Both the position numbers and the translations under genes were made by a program. Of a stretch of 27,196 nt of DNA, positions 22,232-27,196 are shown in pieces (the stretch's first letter is position 1; each line of letters begins with the position of its first letter). Source of the DNA: Caryophanales bacterium UBA6769 (GTDB taxonomy: Bacteria > Bacillota > Bacilli > Bacillales > UBA6769). Where the stretch lies: the NCBI GenBank assembly GCA_002453275.1, contig DKGN01000204.1, positions 1-27,196 on the forward strand, written 5' to 3'. The notes beneath the pieces are model-generated. The model saw nothing but the letters and a program-made list of their open reading frames with translations. It was not told the DNA's origin and ran no database searches.

Positions 22232-25006
22232 CTACGCATGCCGTAAAGTGAACAATTCACGCAACTCTTCTGTCGGCAGTTCTGTTATCCAATTTTCGCT
22301 TTGAATGATGCCATCACTTAATGACTGTTTCCGTTCAAGCATATCGTCAATTTTCTCTTCCAACGTTCCTGTCGTAATAAGTTTATGGACGTGGACGAAC
22401 TGTTTTTGTCCGATCCGGTGAGCACGGTCCGTCGCTTGGTTTTCAACGGCTGGGTTCCACCATCGGTCGTAATGAATGACATGATTCGCCGCTGTTAAGT
22501 TCAAGCCTGTTCCGCCTGCTTTTAATGAAAGAATTAACACGTGTTCTTCACCAGCTTGAAATCGTTCGACTAGTTGATCACGTTCGGTTTTGCTGAAGCT
22601 TCCGTGTAAAAACGAAACACGATCACCTAACGTTTTCTTTAAATGTTTCGCAAGCATGTTCCCCATCGCAATGTATTGCGTGAAAATGAGACAGCTTTCG
22701 TTTTGCTCGCGAATTTGCGTCACGAGCTCGACGAGCTTTTCACTTTTGTGTGAACGTTCAACGAAACGTGTCTCATCCCCATCCTTTATAAAGAGGGCAG
22801 GGTGGTTGCAAATTTGTTTCAGCTTTGTGAGCATGGATAAAATATAGCCACGTCGCTCGATGCCACTTCGACGCTCAATGTCACGAAAGGTATCTTCAAT
22901 AATTTGTTCATATAAGGATGCCTGTTCAGCAGTGAGCGGACAATATTCCTTTTGCTCTAGCTTGTCGGGTAAATTTAACTCAATGTCACGATCAAGCTTA
23001 GAACGCCGCATGAAAAATGGTCGAATGAGCTGCTGGACAGCTTTCATTTTTTCGGCATCTTCCTCTCGCTCAATCGGAAGCACGTAACGTTGGCGGAAGC
23101 GATGTAAGCTTCCGAAATAACCAGGGTTTAAAAACTCGAATATGGACCAAAGCTCGGTTAGGCGGTTTTCGATAGGTGTTCCCGTTAAGGCGATGCGGTG
23201 TTCTGCTTGCAATTGTTTAACAGCCTTTGCTTGCTTCGTGTACGCATTTTTAATATTTTGTGCTTCATCGAGGCAGACGACTTGCCACGTAACAGACGTA
23301 AGTGCAGCTTCATCGATATGGGCTAAATTGTACGACGTAATGACGACATCGACATCATCAATCGATTTTGTCAGTGTTTCACTCGTCGCTCGATTCGGTC
23401 CGTAATGCAGAGTCACTTGTAAGTTAGGAGCGAACCGTTCGAACTCCCGTTGCCAGTTTCCGAGGACGGACGTTGGACAAATGATAAGCATTGGCTTATC
23501 TGATAATCGTTGTTCACGAATCGCGAGACAATAGGCGATCGTTTGAATCGTTTTTCCGAGGCCCATGTCATCAGCTAACAAAGCACCAAGACCATACTTA
23601 CGAAGGAACAGCAGCCATTCCATACCTGTTTTTTGGTAGGGACGCAATTCTCCATGCAAGCCTTTTGGCGTTGGCTCTGCAGGCAATTGTTTCGTTTGTG
23701 TCAGCTGCTTCATCATGTTGATCAAATGTTTGTTCAATTCTAACGTTATGCCGCTAAGGATATCTTCATGAAGATCATCCTCGCTCGTGTCTGACTCCCG
23801 TTCAGCTAACAGTTCCTTTGCGAGTACATCTGAGAAGGTTAACCCTTGAGCATTCACTTTCTTCATAACGGATTGCATCTGTTTTATAAAATGAGGGTCA
23901 AGCTTGACCCATTTCCCACGGATTTTAATGAGACGGCGGTTTTGGGAAACGAGTTCCCGGAATTCATCCTCTGATATTTCGAGGTCACCAGTTGCAAGCT
24001 TCCAGTTGAAGTCGATAAGCTGATTCAGGCCAACGAACGATTGTTGTGACTGGCCGACGGAAGATTTCACTTGCATTTTTAATTGCGGGTTGCTCGCTTG
24101 GAGTTGTTTCCACCAAGGTGGGAGAAGCACTTCTGTACCGGCTTCCGCAAGCTTCACACTCGTATCGGTTAGAAAAGCCCAAGCCTCTGCTTCATGTAGT
24201 GACGTTCGGAGTTGTCCCTCCGCATTCTTTAATGACGAATCGATCTGAAACCAATAGTGGCTCTCCTCCTCAATCCGCTGAAGCGACGCTTGCCATTTTT
24301 TCGGAAGTTCTTGCTCGTTCACGACATACATCTCTTGCGAATGTTCCTTGCTTCGTAATGTCACATCGACGATCCAATCGTCACCATCAACCTCAGGTTC
24401 ACGAAGGCGAATTCCGACTGTAAACGGAGAGTGATCCTTTTTCCATCCGATCCGTTCAAGCCAAAACTGTTCATCATTCACGATAGACTCGTTGCCATTC
24501 GCATGTAAAAGGGGATATTGTTCGCCGATTATCGTCCAAGTCTCTTGAATCGTCTCGTCTTTAGACCGTAACTCATTCAGAGCGGATGTGAGCCATTGAT
24601 TTGCAAGTGCATGTGACTGGGAGGCGAGCTTCCAGCCAATTTGGCCAGCTTTCCACGCGGTAAAATCAGGCTTAAAGTCACCATCGGCAAGCGCTTGAAA
24701 AACGTGCTGGGCTGTTTGTATATGTGTTTTCGTATCCTCACTAAACGACAGATTAGCAAGTGATGAAAAAGGCTCCCGAGCAAAAAAATCAAGCGCCGTC
24801 CATGCAGAAAGCATAACACCGCGCATTCCATCATAGTCTGATTGTTCAAGTGCTGTACCAAAAAATGTCTCCTCATGCCATGCAAAAACGAGCGGTGCCC
24901 ACTTATTAAATGGAAGCACCGTACCATTATCTTGTCTCACGGAGAGGAAGAACCGCTCGTCATCCGTTCGGAGCGAATGAAGGGTCATTTGCGCTGTTTT
25001 CATCAT
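22232..25006 (-). CDS. ywqA: SNF2-family DNA-dependent ATPase/helicase
   Basis: This is a Swi2/Snf2-type DNA translocase of 924 residues, similar in length to B. subtilis YwqA (about 920). After an N-terminal SNF2-associated region (about 1-440) come the SNF2 ATPase core with Walker A in DDMGLGKTIQT (GLGKT 482-486) and DEAQ (580-583). The helicase C-terminal domain has SLKAGGTGLNLTAANHVIHYDRWWNP and RAHRIGQ. The ATG overlaps the stop of ywqB (TAATG), so the two are translationally coupled. The exact role is not known; DNA repair or remodelling is inferred from the family. A 39-residue ORF follows. Confidence 0.93.
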   Translation of the reverse strand: MMKTAQMTLHSLRTDDERFFLSVRQDNGTVLPFNKWAPLVFAWHEETFFGTALEQSDYDGMRGVMLSAWTALDFFAREPFSSLANLSFSEDTKTHIQTAQHVFQALADGDFKPDFTAWKAGQIGWKLASQSHALANQWLTSALNELRSKDETIQETWTIIGEQYPLLHANGNESIVNDEQFWLERIGWKKDHSPFTVGIRLREPEVDGDDWIVDVTLRSKEHSQEMYVVNEQELPKKWQASLQRIEEESHYWFQIDSSLKNAEGQLRTSLHEAEAWAFLTDTSVKLAEAGTEVLLPPWWKQLQASNPQLKMQVKSSVGQSQQSFVGLNQLIDFNWKLATGDLEISEDEFRELVSQNRRLIKIRGKWVKLDPHFIKQMQSVMKKVNAQGLTFSDVLAKELLAERESDTSEDDLHEDILSGITLELNKHLINMMKQLTQTKQLPAEPTPKGLHGELRPYQKTGMEWLLFLRKYGLGALLADDMGLGKTIQTIAYCLAIREQRLSDKPMLIICPTSVLGNWQREFERFAPNLQVTLHYGPNRATSETLTKSIDDVDVVITSYNLAHIDEAALTSVTWQVVCLDEAQNIKNAYTKQAKAVKQLQAEHRIALTGTPIENRLTELWSIFEFLNPGYFGSLHRFRQRYVLPIEREEDAEKMKAVQQLIRPFFMRRSKLDRDIELNLPDKLEQKEYCPLTAEQASLYEQIIEDTFRDIERRSGIERRGYILSMLTKLKQICNHPALFIKDGDETRFVERSHKSEKLVELVTQIREQNESCLIFTQYIAMGNMLAKHLKKTLGDRVSFLHGSFSKTERDQLVERFQAGEEHVLILSLKAGGTGLNLTAANHVIHYDRWWNPAVENQATDRAHRIGQKQFVHVHKLITTGTLEEKIDDMLERKQSLSDGIIQSENWITELPTEELRELFTLRHA

Positions 25007-26661
25007 TAGACTAGCTTTCCTTTCTGAAGTTCATCTTGAAATGCCCGTAAGCGGCGATGTTTTTTAATAATAAATGCAATGTATTGTTCCCATTTGTTCA
25101 CCTTTTTTAATTGGCGATAATGCGTTCGTAATTTGCGTAAGCGACGAACCGCAAGTTTATACGCTTGCCTGTTTTTTTCTGCGATTGCTCGTTGAACGGC
25201 TTGGTGATAAAGGGGCAGTAGCCAATTCCGATTTGTCAACTCAATTTTCCGTAACAATTGTCGACTATGCATCTCCGGTTGGAAGCCGACGATTAATTGA
25301 AGTTCCGCCCATCGTTCATAATCTTCGTGATCAAGTAAGTACTCATTAAACGTGTAGAAGCTATATGGAAGCATGTCTTGTAGCGCTTCGACATAGACAG
25401 TATCTGAATCTACATAATCCGAATAAATTTCATAATAATAAAGCAATGAATCTGTCATCATTCGCTTCCACCGGTAATGTCCCTCTTGTTGAAGAGACGG
25501 AAGGAGGCGATGTTTCGTATAATTGAGCCATGTAAGCAGTCTATCTTTCTGCTTATATTCGTGGGTCGCTTCGACCATATACATAAACTGATCGACATAT
25601 GTCACAGACAACTGATTCGCAAAGGCAATCGCCTCATCATCACGAGCAAGTAAAAAAGCAAAATGCATCCGCGCGATGAGCAGTGACAGACCAAATGGTG
25701 ACTGTTTCGTCCCAGCATCCTGCAATGAATCAAGACGCTCTGCAAGCTCTTTGTCTTGAGCGATAATCCAATCTTTATTGAACAAAAGCGTACTCCAAAT
25801 GACGCGATACAACAGCATACTCACAGGTTGTAGCTTAGGCGTTACATGTAACAACACATCGAAGTGAGGGATGCTATCCTCGACAAGTGTGCGCTGTTTT
25901 TCCGTTAAGGGAGCATTACGCATCGGAACGATTGTTTGTTCAAGTAAAGCAACGAGCTCTTGTAACGATGGAATCGCCTTGTCATCATCGAGATGGTGCG
26001 TCGAATAACGGTTCACTTTGTCAATCGTCACGACACCAGCGAGTACGGTATAGACCCGTTGCAGCTGAATGTCATTCGGCTTTGCATTGAGAAGCATGTT
26101 AAAATAACGATTTCCGATTTGCTCAGGCATCATGCGATGTTTAAGATAAAGGTCGATCCCAGCCATGTTTCGATCCGTCCGTTTTAAAAACGTTTCATAA
26201 ATTTCTTCAAACGATTCGAGCCATTGAGCAATGGAAGGTTCAGGGAAGTGTGCTTTCGGTAACGTTGGTAACTGTACTTCCTGTTTTTTGCGGTTCACCT
26301 TTCGTTTTTGCGTCGTTCCTTTCCAAGCATCAATGAAATCACCGACCGACGCAAAGCTTGAATACACGTACAGGAACGCAGCGATGTTATGCTCACATAG
26401 CGCAGCAAGCCCCGGATGCTCACTACAATGACTATGTTGCAAATAAAGCAAGTCAAGACGAACCGCAACTTGATGTTCATCGAACACGGTTGCGGATAAT
26501 TTGTTATCCTCGACTTTTGTATTATAAATATTCCCATCCCGATACAATTGATAGCCTTGTTCAAACAACTGTCTGTTGGCTTTGTCACTTCCATCAAGAA
26601 GGGATTTAAATTGTGTTTCAAGTTGGAGAACGGTCTCTTTTGTGATGTCATTATGGAGCAT
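25006..26661 (-). CDS. ywqB: SWIM zinc-finger protein (YwqB-like)
   Basis: The 551-residue protein is the companion of the SNF2 helicase, as YwqB is of YwqA in B. subtilis. It has a SWIM-like zinc finger near residues 76-91: H-S-H-C-S-E-H, then C-E-H. The second CxH pair (C89, H91) is normal, but the expected first CxC reads SHC or HSH, so one Cys is missing. The long remainder is helical and rich in TPR-like packing, with basic residues at the end (HRRLRAFQDELQKGKLV). The start is ATG 26661 with AGGTGA upstream. Binding of DNA or the partner is inferred only. Confidence 0.8.
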   Translation of the reverse strand: MLHNDITKETVLQLETQFKSLLDGSDKANRQLFEQGYQLYRDGNIYNTKVEDNKLSATVFDEHQVAVRLDLLYLQHSHCSEHPGLAALCEHNIAAFLYVYSSFASVGDFIDAWKGTTQKRKVNRKKQEVQLPTLPKAHFPEPSIAQWLESFEEIYETFLKRTDRNMAGIDLYLKHRMMPEQIGNRYFNMLLNAKPNDIQLQRVYTVLAGVVTIDKVNRYSTHHLDDDKAIPSLQELVALLEQTIVPMRNAPLTEKQRTLVEDSIPHFDVLLHVTPKLQPVSMLLYRVIWSTLLFNKDWIIAQDKELAERLDSLQDAGTKQSPFGLSLLIARMHFAFLLARDDEAIAFANQLSVTYVDQFMYMVEATHEYKQKDRLLTWLNYTKHRLLPSLQQEGHYRWKRMMTDSLLYYYEIYSDYVDSDTVYVEALQDMLPYSFYTFNEYLLDHEDYERWAELQLIVGFQPEMHSRQLLRKIELTNRNWLLPLYHQAVQRAIAEKNRQAYKLAVRRLRKLRTHYRQLKKVNKWEQYIAFIIKKHRRLRAFQDELQKGKLV

Positions 26662-26704
26662 GGAAGGTCACCTACGCCTCTCAGTCTAAAAACAATTAAG
26701 TCCT

Positions 26705-26729
26705 ATTATATCGGGTTACGTGCTAAAAT
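26705..26729. promoter_or_regulatory. Divergent -10 elements between ywqB and the amidohydrolase gene
   Basis: On the minus strand TATAAT (26710-26705) precedes ywqB. On the plus strand TGCTAAAAT (26721-26729) is an extended -10 for the amidohydrolase gene. Their -35 regions are poor. The two elements are about 13 nt apart, so the transcripts could compete. Confidence 0.4.
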
Positions 26730-26767
26730 AACAGAAGAGTGAGTTGTGGGAAGAAAGGGGTTTTTGA

Positions 26768-27196
26768 ATGGATAAGCTGTTTGCTTTACTAGAAGAGAAT
26801 TATGAAGAAATCGTACAGCTTCGTCGGTACTTCCACCAACATCCAGAGCTTTCCTTTGAAGAGGTGGAAACACCGAAATATATTGCGGCCTATCACACGA
26901 AGCTCGGCCATGACGTCCGAACGGGTGTCGGAGGACGGGGTGTCGTTGCCAAACTGACAGGGGGAAAGCCGGGTAAAACGATTGCCCTACGCGCAGACTT
27001 TGATGCACTTCCAATCCAAGAGGAGCGTGATGTTCCATATCGCTCCGAGGTGCCAGGTGTCATGCATGCGTGTGGGCATGACGGACATACAGCACAATTA
27101 CTTGGGCTTGCAAAAGCACTGAACGCAATGAAAGATGAGCTTGAAGGGACAGTCGTATTCATCCATCAACACGCAGAAGAAGTGCCTCCAGGTGGA
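26768..27196 (+). CDS. M20-family amidohydrolase (partial, cut by window end)
   Basis: The first 143 codons of an M20D-type metallo-amidohydrolase (hippuricase or N-acyl-amino acid hydrolase group) are present; the rest lies beyond the window. Visible motifs are LRRYFHQHPELSFEE, IALRADFDALPIQE, the metal-binding MHACGHDGHTAQLLG and IHQHAEEVPPGG, where the Glu pair supplies the general base and a metal ligand in the family. ATG 26768 has AAAGGGG upstream. The substrate cannot be told from this part. It is transcribed away from ywqB. Confidence 0.9.
   Translation, partial: MDKLFALLEENYEEIVQLRRYFHQHPELSFEEVETPKYIAAYHTKLGHDVRTGVGGRGVVAKLTGGKPGKTIALRADFDALPIQEERDVPYRSEVPGVMHACGHDGHTAQLLGLAKALNAMKDELEGTVVFIHQHAEEVPPGG

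Noticed and set aside
1..27196. Phage, transposon, CRISPR, tRNA or rRNA content
   Set aside because: No repeats with regular spacers, no integrase or transposase motifs and no clover-leaf or rRNA sequence were seen.

Overview
The window is a stretch of chromosome from an endospore-forming, flagellated member of the Bacillaceae. This rests on gene content and order: the F1 part of the ATP synthase operon, then ywzB-ywmB-murA-spoIID-spoIIQ-spoIIID-mbl-flhO-flhP-fabZ, an order known from Bacillus subtilis and relatives. Frequent GTG and TTG starts behind strong GGAGG-type ribosome binding sites fit the same group. An OpuA-type glycine betaine importer fits a salt-exposed lifestyle, but the species cannot be fixed from this window. 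No phage, transposase, CRISPR array, rRNA or tRNA was seen.

Layout. 1-249: gene-free, repeat-rich spacer upstream of atpF. 259-5980 (+): atpF, atpH, atpA, atpG, atpD, atpC, with unusually long, structured spacers at atpA/atpG and atpD/atpC, closed by a terminator. 6058-8479 (+): ywzB, ywmB, murA. 8578-11154 (+): the sporulation genes spoIID, spoIIQ and spoIIID. 11343-14779 (+): a 19-codon leader ORF, mbl, two flagellar rod genes (flhO, flhP), a small membrane protein and fabZ. 14845-17226 (+): a small acidic lipoprotein and a Jag_N-FapA (DUF342) protein. 17345-20368 (-): opuAA-opuAB-opuAC. 20663-21957 (-): a 64-residue protein of unknown function and two tandem hotdog thioesterases. 22100-26661 (-): ywqB (SWIM), ywqA (SNF2 helicase) and a 39-residue ORF. 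26768-27196 (+): the start of an M20 amidohydrolase.

How the genes work together. The atp genes encode the b and delta stalk subunits and the catalytic F1 head. MurA, Mbl, SpoIID and SpoIIQ all act on the cell wall or its remodelling in growth and engulfment, and SpoIIID is a mother-cell transcription factor. FlhO and FlhP build the distal flagellar rod. OpuAA/AB/AC form one importer.

The most interesting content is in the leaders. The spoIIID SD can be hidden in a stem, and the usd-like ORF that would open it carries an in-frame stop. mbl is preceded by a leader ORF whose own SD lies in a perfect hairpin and whose stop overlaps the mbl SD. The lipoprotein SD forms one arm of a terminator-like 17-bp hairpin. 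The coding content is otherwise ordinary, and I did not find a clearly new multi-gene system.
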